From assembly GCA_937983015.1 (NCBI GenBank), contig CALKAK010000071.1, positions 1 to 36,728 of the forward strand: a DNA stretch of 36,728 bases. The letters run 5' to 3'. The position numbers were made by a program, and so were the translations under genes. Below, piece after piece: positions 1 through 7,894 of this stretch; position 1 is the stretch's first letter; every line of letters starts with the position of its first letter. A model generated the notes under the pieces. It saw nothing but the letters and a program-made list of their open reading frames with translations. It was not told where the DNA came from and made no database searches. The DNA comes from an uncultured Bacillaceae bacterium. GTDB lineage: Bacteria > Bacillota > Bacilli > Bacillales > Caldibacillaceae.

Positions 1-39
1 CAGTTAATCTTCCATCGGGAAAAGGGGTTACGTGAATAG
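1..39 (+). CDS. C-terminal fragment, probably YpfA/PilZ-type c-di-GMP-binding protein
   Basis: The window opens inside an open frame that ends at a TAG (37-39) and reads QLIFHREKGLRE. A tail of this kind, with QL followed by a basic residue and KGL, is typical of the last helix of YcgR/YpfA-like PilZ proteins. In B. subtilis ypfA lies directly upstream of ypfB, which matches the next gene here. Only 12 residues are visible, so the call rests mainly on gene order. Confidence 0.45.
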   Translation, partial: QLIFHREKGLRE

Positions 40-96
40 TATATTTTCGTTCATTCTTTACCATACTTGTACTAAAACAAGATTGAGAGGGTAAAG

Positions 97-276
97 ATGA
101 AGGGCGTTGAACGGATCTTGATCAAAATCGCGATCATCCAGGGATGTCTCTTTTTACTCGTACAGGTTTTTTTCCATCACTTCGACCTGTTTCCGGGCAT
201 AAAAGAAATCATGTTTTACGAAGGTGTGAATAATCAAAATCATGCGGAAATTATTGAAGCGATTCAATTACCGTAG
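97..276 (+). CDS. ypfB: small membrane protein, YpfB / DUF5359 family
   Basis: A 59-residue ORF starts at an ATG behind the ribosome binding site GAGAGGGTAAAG. It begins MKGVERILIK and carries one hydrophobic segment (about residues 8-27), followed by a short polar tail containing FYEGV. Length, the MK..ERILIK start and position immediately before cmk match the YpfB/DUF5359 family of Bacillaceae. No function is known for the family. It sits 57 bases after the upstream fragment and about 80 bases before cmk. Confidence 0.7.
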   Translation: MKGVERILIKIAIIQGCLFLLVQVFFHHFDLFPGIKEIMFYEGVNNQNHAEIIEAIQLP

Positions 277-355
277 CAGGGTACATATCCTGCTTTCTTT
301 TGTGTTAAAATAAGGTAGTAATGGTAGAATTTATTTGAAAGAGGTCACTTGGTCT

Positions 356-1033
356 ATGGTGAAAAAAAAGATTTCTATCGCGATTGATGGTCCGGCAGCC
401 GCCGGCAAAAGCACCGTGGCTAAAATCGTCGCTCGAAAACTATCATACTTGTACATTGACACCGGTGCGATGTACCGTGCCTTAACGTGGAAAGCTTTAC
501 AAGAAAAGATTGCCGTTGAAGTCGAGGACAGTCTGTACCGTTTGCTATCTCTAACGGAAATGATAGTGAAACAGGGTGGAGGGGTAGAGAAAGTATTCGT
601 TGACGGTGTCGATGTAACGGAAGAGATCCGTTTCCCTGAGGTATCTAAACATGTCTCCATTGTCGCCAAACATAAAAAGGTACGGGAGGAGATGGTCAAG
701 CGGCAAAAGGAATTGGCTCGGACAGGAGGCGTGGTGATGGATGGCCGTGATATAGGAACCCATGTCCTTCCCGATGCAGAAGTGAAGATTTTCCTCAAGG
801 CGAGCGTTGCAGAGCGGGCACGACGGCGCCATTATGAAAATTTAGCAAAAGGGATTCCCTCGAATTTGCAAGAAATCGAGCGCGAGATCGCCAAGCGGGA
901 TGAAATCGATTCGAATCGCAGTGTCGCTCCATTGAAAAAAGCTGACGATGCGATTGAAATCGATTCGACGAAATTGACCATCGAAGAAGTCGTCGACCGG
1001 ATAATGGCGGTCGTGAAAGAGAGGGTCGAGTAA
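356..1033 (+). CDS. cmk: cytidylate (CMP/dCMP) kinase
   Basis: Phosphorylates CMP and dCMP with ATP, recycling cytidine nucleotides for RNA, DNA and phospholipid precursors in the cytosol. The P-loop IDGPAAAGKST lies at residues 10-20, followed by YIDTGAMYRA, and the signature GRDIGTHVLPDA is present. The ATG at 356 is preferred over an upstream in-frame TTG at 335 because GAAAGAGG (337-344) is well spaced from it. The resulting 225 residues match the family's usual 224-230. plsC follows three bases after the stop, so the two are surely co-transcribed. Confidence 0.97.
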   Translation: MVKKKISIAIDGPAAAGKSTVAKIVARKLSYLYIDTGAMYRALTWKALQEKIAVEVEDSLYRLLSLTEMIVKQGGGVEKVFVDGVDVTEEIRFPEVSKHVSIVAKHKKVREEMVKRQKELARTGGVVMDGRDIGTHVLPDAEVKIFLKASVAERARRRHYENLAKGIPSNLQEIEREIAKRDEIDSNRSVAPLKKADDAIEIDSTKLTIEEVVDRIMAVVKERVE

Positions 1034-1036
1034 CGG

Positions 1037-1618
1037 ATGACTTTTTATTCCTTCGCGAAAGTGATCGTGACTTTGGTTTTAAAACCTTTTTACCGATTTG
1101 AAGTGATCGGCGAGGAAAATATCCCGGAAGAAGGACCGGTGATCCTTTGTTGTAATCATATTTCCATGATGGATCCGATCGCTTTAGGAATCACCTCGCC
1201 CCGACCGATTTCTTTTATGGCGAAAGAAGAGCTATTTAAAATTCCGATTTTAAAACAAATTATCAAGGCCTTATACGCCTTTCCGGTGAAACGGGGTAAA
1301 GGGGATCGGATGGCATTGAGAACCGGTTTGCAAATTTTAAGGGAAGGAAAGGTTTTCGGGATTTTCCCAGAAGGAACAAGGAGCAAAAGCGGGGAGCTCG
1401 GTAAAGGGCTTTCCGGGGTCGGTTTCTTCGCCTTGAAGACCGATGCCGCGGTCGTTCCTTGTGCGATCATCGGCCCATACAGATTGTTTCGCAAGATGCG
1501 CGTTGTTTACGGGAAGCCGATCGATATGCAGGATTTAAAAGAACGAAGAGCATCGGCGAAGGAAGCAACGGAAGTTATAATGACTCATATTCAGGAAATT
1601 TTGTTACAATATAAATAA
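1037..1618 (+). CDS. plsC: 1-acyl-sn-glycerol-3-phosphate acyltransferase
   Basis: Transfers an acyl chain to the sn-2 position of lysophosphatidic acid, giving phosphatidic acid, at the inner face of the membrane. The catalytic NHxxxxD block reads NHISMMD (H41 to D46), and the substrate-binding block FPEGTRS lies near residues 110-116. A hydrophobic amino terminus (FAKVIVTLVLKPFY) could anchor it to the bilayer. At 193 residues it is normal for the short bacterial form. It starts three bases after cmk. B. subtilis 168 has its main plsC elsewhere, but a cmk-plsC-rpsA order is common in related genera. Confidence 0.92.
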   Translation: MTFYSFAKVIVTLVLKPFYRFEVIGEENIPEEGPVILCCNHISMMDPIALGITSPRPISFMAKEELFKIPILKQIIKALYAFPVKRGKGDRMALRTGLQILREGKVFGIFPEGTRSKSGELGKGLSGVGFFALKTDAAVVPCAIIGPYRLFRKMRVVYGKPIDMQDLKERRASAKEATEVIMTHIQEILLQYK

Positions 1619-1713
1619 TGTATTGACAAACAGAATGAATTGTTAGAAGTTAGATAAAAGAGCAATTTTTTCTAATGATGCATTCTGTTGTCGTGAATAA
1701 GGAGGAAATACAT

Positions 1714-3150
1714 ATGCTAGAAAACAATCAAGAACACTTGCGAGAATTGAATAATACTGAAGGACAGGAGCCGAAAGTAGAAGAGCAGGAAACGAAACAA
1801 AAATCTGTAGTGGATGTGACCGGGGAAGGAGAAAAAACCGCTACAGAACAAGAAACCCCTGCCGAAGAAAAGTCAACTGTAGACGAGCAAGTTGACACAA
1901 GTGATACGGGAGAAAGATCTCCAGCTGAAGAAAATGTTGAAACAGCGGATGTTGCACCTGAGGCTTCATTTGCCGATGCAGAAGCAGCCGCTGAAACCAC
2001 AACGGGAGAGGAATCACCGACAACGGAAGAGGCGATGCCGGAAGTAGATCCTCAAGATTTTCAAGTCGGGGATCTCGTCAAAGGAAAGGTTATCCGTGTT
2101 GAAGAAAAACAAGCGATCGTGGAAGTTGATGATAGCAAATTAGATGGCATCCTTCCGATCAGCGAAATTTCCCCCATGCATATCGATCGGGTATCGGATG
2201 TGTTAATGGAAGGCGAACGGTTGACATTGGAAGTCATCAAGGTTGAAGAAGATGCCCTCATTCTCTCCAAACGTCGGGTAACGGCCCGCCAGGCCTGGAA
2301 AAATTTAATGGAAAAATTTGCGGCGGGCGAGTATATCGAGGCGGAAGTTAAAGATCTTGTCAAGGGCGGTCTCGTTGTTGATGTTGGCGTTCGTGGTTTT
2401 GTCCCGGCATCACTGGTCGAAGACTATTTCGTCGAAGATTTCAGTAATTATAAAGGAAAAACGATGACCTTTAAAATCGTTGAAATTGAACCGGAAAATA
2501 ATCGGTTGATCCTTTCCCATCGGGATGTTGTCCTAGAAGAAAAAGAAAAGAGGAAAAAGGAATTACTGGCTAACACGAAGGTAGGCGACATCCTCGAGGG
2601 AACGGTACAACGTATAACCGATTTTGGCGCCTTCGTTGATATCGGAGGAATCGACGGGCTCGTTCACATTTCTGAGCTAGCTCACGAGCATGTGGAACAT
2701 CCATCCGATGTAGTCGCCGTTGGCGATACGGTTAAAGTAAAAGTGTTAAACGTTGATCCCGAGCGGGAACGCATTTCCCTCTCTATTAAAGAAACATTGC
2801 CCGGTCCATGGGAAAATATAAATGAAAAAATCAAAGAAGGATCCATCATCGAAGGAACCGTCAAACGACTCGTTTCCTTCGGCGCATTTGTGGAAGTTTT
2901 GCCAGGAGTTGAAGGACTCGTCCATATTTCGCAAATTTCCCATAAGCATATCGGGACACCGCAAGAAGTGTTGGAAGTTGGCCAAAAGGTCAATGTTAAA
3001 GTGTTAAGTGTAAATGAAAAAGAAAAACGTATCTCCCTATCGATTAAAGAAGCGGAAACTTCGGAAGAAGAACCCTATGAATTACCGCAAGAATCAAGCG
3101 GTTTCCAATTAGGTGAAGTCATCGGTGATCAATTGAAGAAATTTAAATAA
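1714..3150 (+). CDS. rpsA: S1-type RNA-binding protein (ribosomal protein S1 homologue, YpfD-like) with long acidic N-terminus
   Basis: Four tandem S1 (OB-fold) RNA-binding domains occupy roughly residues 117-188, 205-272, 288-361 and 375-446. The last two carry the classic GxVxRxxxFGAFV and GLVHIS signatures. The tail SSGFQLGEVIGDQLKKFK matches the B. subtilis YpfD end. The start at 1714 is fixed by AAGGAGGAAA at 1699-1708; an in-frame ATG at 1675 lacks a site. The 478-residue product is about 95 longer than YpfD (382). The excess is a disordered-looking E/T/A/S-rich stretch at residues 2-115 (see findings). A TTGACA at 1623-1628 may belong to its promoter, but no good -10 follows at normal spacing. 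In low-GC Gram-positives this protein is not a core ribosome component. Confidence 0.93.
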   Translation: MLENNQEHLRELNNTEGQEPKVEEQETKQKSVVDVTGEGEKTATEQETPAEEKSTVDEQVDTSDTGERSPAEENVETADVAPEASFADAEAAAETTTGEESPTTEEAMPEVDPQDFQVGDLVKGKVIRVEEKQAIVEVDDSKLDGILPISEISPMHIDRVSDVLMEGERLTLEVIKVEEDALILSKRRVTARQAWKNLMEKFAAGEYIEAEVKDLVKGGLVVDVGVRGFVPASLVEDYFVEDFSNYKGKTMTFKIVEIEPENNRLILSHRDVVLEEKEKRKKELLANTKVGDILEGTVQRITDFGAFVDIGGIDGLVHISELAHEHVEHPSDVVAVGDTVKVKVLNVDPERERISLSIKETLPGPWENINEKIKEGSIIEGTVKRLVSFGAFVEVLPGVEGLVHISQISHKHIGTPQEVLEVGQKVNVKVLSVNEKEKRISLSIKEAETSEEEPYELPQESSGFQLGEVIGDQLKKFK

Positions 3151-3167
3151 GGGAATCCCTTGTTTTT

Positions 3168-3197
3168 GACCTGACGATACGGTTCAGGTCTTTTTTT
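3168..3197 (+). terminator. intrinsic terminator after rpsA
   Basis: A perfect 7-bp stem GACCTGA/TCAGGTC with a 9-base loop is followed by seven T residues. It lies 17 bases after the rpsA stop and closes the cmk-plsC-rpsA group. Confidence 0.85.
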
Positions 3198-3298
3198 GTT
3201 TTTTGACGATAAAGCTATTTTTGGATCGGTGTGGTTATGGTTTAGGGAATGTTTTTTCCTTGTTTTGTCCATAATGGATATGAAAGGGGTAAGACCGA

Positions 3299-3898
3299 TT
3301 GGAAGGATTTTATTTTTATTGGATCAGTTGGTGTGCCTGGATTGTAACCACATTCATTCTTGATAAAAAAAACGCATTCCGCCTGCCGCTCGCAATCGTC
3401 CTGCTCGTGAGCATATCGCTATCCATGTATATGGTTGAGATCGGTCCGATCGAGGTCTCGCTAACCGGACTTTTTTTACTTTCGGTCTGCTATACGAGCT
3501 TTATTACCGTTCATCAAGGGAATTTATCTAATCTTGTTTTTCGCATTCTCACGCTTACCATATTCACAACGGCATTTTACTTATATGCGCTATATGACCC
3601 GTTCTGGGTCGTCGTCGATCTCGGTTTGATCCAGTCCGTTATTTTTACATGCCTTGCCTTATTCCTTTTTCGAGATTTTTACATCAGGATTACGGCGACT
3701 ACCGCCGGCTTGATTCAAGGTGATGCCCTGTATAGCTTGATTTTGCATGATTTCTATCTCGATCATCCGGTTGCCTCTTTACTTTTCTTAGATCGCCTGG
3801 CCTTGACCCAGCTTGCGATTACTGGCTGGACCGGTCTTTTATACGTGCGTCATCTTTTCCAGAAAAATATATCCTGGAAAAAGGAGAAACCGATGTAA
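3299..3898 (+). CDS. yphA: integral membrane protein YphA
   Basis: The 199-residue product is almost wholly hydrophobic, with five or six predicted membrane segments, and begins MEGFYFYWISWCAWIVTTF. Length, opening sequence and position before the YIEGIA gene and der match B. subtilis YphA, whose function is unknown. The start is a TTG at 3299, chosen because GAAAGGGGT lies eight bases upstream and no ATG fits. The next gene starts two bases after its stop, so the two are translationally linked. A role in the spore or cell envelope is only an inference from its neighbours. Confidence 0.8.
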   Translation: MEGFYFYWISWCAWIVTTFILDKKNAFRLPLAIVLLVSISLSMYMVEIGPIEVSLTGLFLLSVCYTSFITVHQGNLSNLVFRILTLTIFTTAFYLYALYDPFWVVVDLGLIQSVIFTCLALFLFRDFYIRITATTAGLIQGDALYSLILHDFYLDHPVASLLFLDRLALTQLAITGWTGLLYVRHLFQKNISWKKEKPM

Positions 3899-3899
3899 G

Positions 3900-4838
3900 A
3901 TGAGCATTTATATTTATCCTGTTTTGTTCGGAATCACTTGTGGATTGATCGCAAGACTCATCATGCTACGAACGGATTATCGTCAATATCCCACCTATTT
4001 ACATGGTAAAATCATCCATATTTCTTTAGGATTCATTGCGGCGGTCCTCGGAGCCGTATCGGTACCGGCTTTGATCGAGGAAAATATTACCGCAGTAACA
4101 TTTTTGACCGTCGCCGCCTCTCAATTCCGGGAGGTGCGCAATATGGAACGGAATACGTTGAAGCAGATGGATGGTTTCGAACTCGTCTCCCGCGGGGATA
4201 CATATATAGAGGGGATCGCCCTTGCCTTTGAAAGCAGAAATTATCTGGTGATTTTTACTTCGATTGTGACTACAATCGCCTTTATTTTTACAAATCTTTA
4301 CATCAGTTTGGGCGCGATGGTTCTTTGCATCGTTATCGCCCGGGTATTGATGGACGGGGGGAAGATTAAGGACATTTGTGAGATAGAATATGTGAAACCA
4401 CATTTCGAAGGTTCCGGTCTTTACATCGACAATATTTATATCATGAACATCGGCCTTGCAAAAAGGCGGGAAGACATCCTTCGTTATGGAATGGGGTTTA
4501 TTTTGAAACCGAAAAACTTCAATGCGATGACGACGATTGCCAACCTCGGTCAACGTCAGGCGATTTTATATGATATTTCCACCTCTCTCGGGATTTTTCG
4601 TGACTCAGGGACGCCGGCTTTAACCCCCCTGGCAAAAAGAGATTTAAAGGACGGACGCGTTGCTATTTTTGTTTTACCACAACACCGGGATATCAAACGG
4701 GCGATCGAGATCATCGGCAACACACCCACATTGGAAAATGCGATTCGCTTACCGTCTGAACGAAAGAAACATGAGGAGGGGGATAGCGATGACAATGGAG
4801 AAAATGATCCTCGCCTGCCTCACGACGAATCCTCGTAA
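3900..4838 (+). CDS. YIEGIA family membrane protein (YphB-like)
   Basis: The 312-residue product carries the family-naming motif DTYIEGIALAFESRNYLV near residues 100-117. Hydrophobic segments lie at about residues 4-22, 40-58, 117-134 and 137-150, followed by a soluble domain and a very charged tail (KKHEEGDSDDNGEND). The ATG at 3900 is used because AAGGAG (3881-3886) precedes it and it directly follows the yphA stop; the open frame runs further back only inside yphA. The family is confined to spore-forming Firmicutes, and B. subtilis has a member here (yphB). A spore-envelope role is plausible but cannot be seen from sequence. It overlaps the next gene by 50 bases. Confidence 0.85.
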   Translation: MSIYIYPVLFGITCGLIARLIMLRTDYRQYPTYLHGKIIHISLGFIAAVLGAVSVPALIEENITAVTFLTVAASQFREVRNMERNTLKQMDGFELVSRGDTYIEGIALAFESRNYLVIFTSIVTTIAFIFTNLYISLGAMVLCIVIARVLMDGGKIKDICEIEYVKPHFEGSGLYIDNIYIMNIGLAKRREDILRYGMGFILKPKNFNAMTTIANLGQRQAILYDISTSLGIFRDSGTPALTPLAKRDLKDGRVAIFVLPQHRDIKRAIEIIGNTPTLENAIRLPSERKKHEEGDSDDNGENDPRLPHDESS

Positions 4839-4974
4839 AGCTCCAGCGGGACTGGCGGTGTTTTATTGTGATTCAAAAGAGGAAATGGAGCAGATGGGAG
4901 CTGTATTAGAAGCGGTTCTCGACGGAATCGCCCATGCGATCCATGAAGAGATCACGATCATCGTCCGGCATTGA
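4789..4974 (+). CDS. small capping-complex subunit partner of YIEGIA protein
   Basis: A 61-residue ORF starts at an ATG behind the excellent site GAGGAGGGGGA (4772-4782), which lies inside the end of the YIEGIA gene in another frame. The product begins MTMEKMILACLTTNPRKAPAG and ends with EEITIIVRH. It has no signal peptide or membrane segment, and a single ferredoxin-like beta-alpha-beta fold is plausible. Small proteins of this type next to YIEGIA genes are annotated as the capping complex subunit for YIEGIA. The overlap suggests translational coupling in fixed stoichiometry. The biochemical role is unknown. Confidence 0.75.
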   Translation: MTMEKMILACLTTNPRKAPAGLAVFYCDSKEEMEQMGAVLEAVLDGIAHAIHEEITIIVRH

Positions 4975-4984
4975 ACGATCGATA

Positions 4985-5014
4985 TTGTACAAATTCCAGG
5001 GAATTTGCTAAAAT
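4985..5014 (+). promoter_or_regulatory. candidate sigma-A promoter for der
   Basis: TTGTAC (4985-4990) and TAAAAT (5009-5014) are separated by 18 bases, about 115 bases before the der start. Both hexamers match four or five of six consensus positions. Seen by eye only. Confidence 0.5.
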
Positions 5015-5046
5015 AACGGTGGTGTATTGAAATAATCGTGCTTTGG

Positions 5047-5075
5047 CCCTTCTGAAGAAGAAGGGTTTCTTTATT
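5047..5075 (+). terminator. weak hairpin with U-rich tail in the der leader
   Basis: CCCTTC (5047-5052) and GAAGGG (5060-5065) form a 6-bp stem with a 7-base loop, followed by TTTCTTTATT. It lies between the candidate promoter and der. It could terminate read-through from the YIEGIA genes or act as a partial attenuator. Confidence 0.5.
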
Positions 5076-5129
5076 GATGCGTTTATTCTGTATCTGCCGA
5101 AATTAGCGTGAAGATTTGAGGTGTTGAAC

Positions 5130-6440
5130 ATGAATTTACCGGTTATTGCAATAGTCGGTCGCCCCAACGTGGGAAAATCGACAATCTTTAACCGAATCGT
5201 CGGTGAACGCCTTGCGATTGAGGAAGATACCCCCGGAGTGACTCGTGACCGTATTTACGGGAAAGGTGAGTGGCTAAATCGGGAATTTCATATTATCGAT
5301 ACCGGTGGACTTGATATGGGCGATGAACCGTTTTTAGAGCAAATTCGTGCGCAAGTTCAACTCGCCATCGATGAAGCGGATTGTATCATCATGTTAACGA
5401 GCGGTCGGGATGGAGTCACCCCGGGGGATTTGGAAGTGGCGAAAATCCTGTACCGGACGAACAAACCGGTCGTGCTAGGCGTGAATAAAATCGATAATCC
5501 TGAAATGCGGGAGCAAATTTTTGATTTTTATGAACTCGGTTTTGGCGATCCAATTCCGGTATCCGGTGCTCACGGTATCGGGATCGGTGATTTGCTCGAT
5601 GCTTGTGTGAAACATTTCCCTCCGGAAGCAGCAAGCGAAGAAGAGGAAGATGCGATTCGTTTCTGTCTGATCGGCCGTCCGAATGTTGGGAAATCTTCCC
5701 TTGTTAACGCGATCCTAGGAGAAGAGCGGGTGATCGTCAGCGATATTGCCGGTACTACACGGGATGCGATTGACGCTCATTATACGTATGAAGGTCAAAA
5801 GTATGTTATCATTGATACAGCTGGAATACGGAAACGAGGAAAGGTATATGAAAAAACGGAAAAGTACGCCGTTCTCCGGGCTTTGCGGGCCATCGAGCGA
5901 TCAGATGTGGTGCTTGTTGTCTTAAATGCTGAAGAAGACATCATTGAACAGGATAAACGAATCGCTGGTTATGCCCATGAAGCCGGGCGAGGAATAATCA
6001 TCGTCGTTAATAAATGGGATGCGATTGAAAAAGACGATAAAACGATGCGGGAATTCGAACAAAAAATTCGTGATGAATTTCAATTTTTGGATTACGCACC
6101 GATCACGTTCGTTTCCGCGAAAACTAAAAAGCGGCTCCATACCTTATTACCCTTGATTAATATCGTCAGTGAAAATCATGCGATGCGCGTGCAAACCAAT
6201 GTTTTGAATGATGTGATTATGGATGCGGTCGCCATGAATCCACCGCCGGCTCGAAAAGGAAAAAAATTGAAAATCTTTTATATGACACAAGTTTCGGTCA
6301 AACCACCGACTTTCGTCCTGTTCGTCAATGATCCGGAATTACTCCATTTTTCATATGAACGTTATTTAGAAAATCAAATCCGTGAAGCTTTCGGTTTCAC
6401 CGGGACTCCGATTCGAATCATTCCCCGGGCACGGAAATAA
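5130..6440 (+). CDS. der: ribosome biogenesis GTPase Der (EngA)
   Basis: An essential tandem-GTPase protein that helps mature the 50S ribosomal subunit. The first G domain has GRPNVGKS at residues 10-17, and the second repeats it at about 182-189. Each domain carries its TPGVTRD or AGTTRD switch, a DTGG or DTAG motif, and NKID or NKWD. The KH-like carboxy domain ends GTPIRIIPRARK. The ATG at 5130 is preferred to an in-frame GTG at 5121 because GAGGTG (5118-5123) gives proper spacing. The 436 residues equal the B. subtilis length. gpsA follows after 15 bases. Confidence 0.98.
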   Translation: MNLPVIAIVGRPNVGKSTIFNRIVGERLAIEEDTPGVTRDRIYGKGEWLNREFHIIDTGGLDMGDEPFLEQIRAQVQLAIDEADCIIMLTSGRDGVTPGDLEVAKILYRTNKPVVLGVNKIDNPEMREQIFDFYELGFGDPIPVSGAHGIGIGDLLDACVKHFPPEAASEEEEDAIRFCLIGRPNVGKSSLVNAILGEERVIVSDIAGTTRDAIDAHYTYEGQKYVIIDTAGIRKRGKVYEKTEKYAVLRALRAIERSDVVLVVLNAEEDIIEQDKRIAGYAHEAGRGIIIVVNKWDAIEKDDKTMREFEQKIRDEFQFLDYAPITFVSAKTKKRLHTLLPLINIVSENHAMRVQTNVLNDVIMDAVAMNPPPARKGKKLKIFYMTQVSVKPPTFVLFVNDPELLHFSYERYLENQIREAFGFTGTPIRIIPRARK

Positions 6441-6455
6441 GGAGGTTTCAATTAT

Positions 6456-7469
6456 ATGGAAAAAGAAAAAAGCGTAGTGATTTTAGGTGCGGGTAGCTGG
6501 GGAACGGCTCTATCGATCGTTCTTGCCGATAATGATGTAGAAGTGCGTTTATGGAGCAAAGACATCAAACAAGTGGAAGAAATCAATTCGACTCGGAAAA
6601 ATGAATTTTATTTACCTGGAATCGTATTACCCGAAAAGGTAACCGCTTATCACGATATGAAAGAAGCCGTGAACGGTATAAAAACGATCGTCGTTGCGAT
6701 TCCAACGAGCGGAATCCGGGAAGTGATGCGCCGATTACTAGATTGCCTGGAAGAACCGGTGACGATCGTTCATGTCAGCAAAGGTATTGAACCGGGCTCG
6801 TTAAAGCGGATTTCCGAGATGATCGAAGAAGAATTACCAAAAACGTTGATCGATGATCTCGTCGTCCTTTCCGGTCCATCCCATGCCGAGGAAGTAAGCT
6901 TGCGTCATCCAACGACGGTCGTGGCGGCTTCCAAAAATATCCGGGCGGCAGAACGCATCCAAGATCTTTTCATGAATTTGAATTTCCGCGTCTACACGAA
7001 CCCGGATGTGGTCGGTGTGGAAATTGGCGGAGCATTGAAAAATATCATCGCCTTGGCTGCGGGAATCTCGGATGGAATCGGTTACGGTGATAACGCGAAA
7101 GCGGCGATCATGACCAGAGGGATCGCGGAGATCACGAGGCTGGCGGTGAAGATGGGAGCAAATCCCTTGACGCTGGCCGGATTAAGCGGTGTGGGTGACC
7201 TCATCGTAACGTGTACGAGTGTCCATTCCCGAAACTGGCGTACGGGACATGCGCTCGGTAGAGGGGAAAAATTAGAAGATATCTTAAAAAATATGGGGCA
7301 GACCGTTGAAGGTGTCAACACGACACGGGCCGCCTATGAACTTTCCAAAAAATATAACGTACCGATGCCGATTACCGAAACACTTTATCAAGTGCTGTTC
7401 GGCGATTTACAGGTGGAAGAGGCGGTACCGAAATTAATGGGGCGTTCGAAAACATTCGAGATTTATTAA
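6456..7469 (+). CDS. gpsA: NAD(P)-dependent glycerol-3-phosphate dehydrogenase
   Basis: Reduces dihydroxyacetone phosphate to sn-glycerol 3-phosphate, the backbone of all phospholipids, in the cytosol. The Rossmann motif GAGSWGTAL lies at residues 11-19. The catalytic-lysine region EIGGALKNIIALAAGISDG and the substrate block GLSGVGDLIVTC are intact. At 337 residues it is close to the usual 335-345. The start is fixed by AAGGAGG at 6439-6445. Together with plsC nearby it supplies phosphatidic acid synthesis. The der-gpsA pairing is conserved in Bacillaceae. Confidence 0.97.
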   Translation: MEKEKSVVILGAGSWGTALSIVLADNDVEVRLWSKDIKQVEEINSTRKNEFYLPGIVLPEKVTAYHDMKEAVNGIKTIVVAIPTSGIREVMRRLLDCLEEPVTIVHVSKGIEPGSLKRISEMIEEELPKTLIDDLVVLSGPSHAEEVSLRHPTTVVAASKNIRAAERIQDLFMNLNFRVYTNPDVVGVEIGGALKNIIALAAGISDGIGYGDNAKAAIMTRGIAEITRLAVKMGANPLTLAGLSGVGDLIVTCTSVHSRNWRTGHALGRGEKLEDILKNMGQTVEGVNTTRAAYELSKKYNVPMPITETLYQVLFGDLQVEEAVPKLMGRSKTFEIY

Positions 7470-7603
7470 CTATGTCCGTCATCTAGCAAACGAATTTTTC
7501 CAGGAAACCTTGATAAATAGGCTTTAGAGGATACAGTATGTTTACAGGTAGCATAAAATGCAGTGAATAAAAAAAAGCCCCGGGGTATGGGTATTGAATC
7601 TCG

Positions 7604-7650
7604 AAAGTTGCCGGAAAGTGTTGTGTCCCCACTTTCCTGCAACTTTTTTT
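7604..7650 (+). terminator. strong intrinsic terminator downstream of gpsA
   Basis: The left arm 7604-7620 and right arm 7630-7646 pair over 17 positions with one mismatch (C7612 against T7638), around a 9-base loop. A run of T to 7650 follows. It lies 135 bases after the gpsA stop, giving that mRNA a long 3' end. Confidence 0.9.
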
Positions 7651-7746
7651 GTTTGAAAACAGAACCAAAAGATACCCGCGTTCCGTCAGCGACTTTTTTA
7701 AAAGGAATAAATTCTGATAGTTTTTTAGTTGTTATTTCAAATTAGT

Positions 7747-7778
7747 GCGGGGATCTTGAGAACATCTCCGCTTCTTTG
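7747..7778 (+). terminator. second hairpin before yphE
   Basis: GCGGGGAT (7747-7754) pairs with ATCTCCGC (7764-7771) with one G-T wobble and a 9-base loop. The tail TTCTTTG is moderately T-rich. It may be a second terminator or a structured leader element for yphE. Confidence 0.55.
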
Positions 7779-7894
7779 ATCGTGGCGATTCGTAATTCGT
7801 CTTATCATTATACACGTAAAACAATTTATGTTAGAATTAATAGTAACCCAATTTAGAAAAGTAGAAAATGTCGTGAATAAAGGAGCGGATCTTC

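Larger units (their letters stand above)
7470..7894. other. intergenic gap between gpsA and yphE
   Basis: This 425-base stretch holds no convincing gene. Two hairpins with T-rich tails are its clear content (7604-7650 and 7747-7778). A short homopolymer run with a GCCCCGGGG palindrome lies at 7569-7585. Small open frames across it run through the terminator stems and have no ribosome binding sites. The last 100 bases are AT-rich and probably hold the yphE promoter, but I cannot place it confidently. Confidence 0.7.

Noticed and set aside
331..798. Minus-strand open frame of 155 codons opposite cmk
   Set aside because: It is the S/T-rich mirror of the conserved cmk gene, with no start site or domain.
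4026..4553. Minus-strand open frame of 175 codons opposite the YIEGIA gene
   Set aside because: The plus-strand protein matches a named family; the reverse frame has no site or features.
7563..7745. Possible 60-codon small gene in the gpsA-yphE gap
   Set aside because: It runs through the full terminator stem and T run and has no ribosome binding site.
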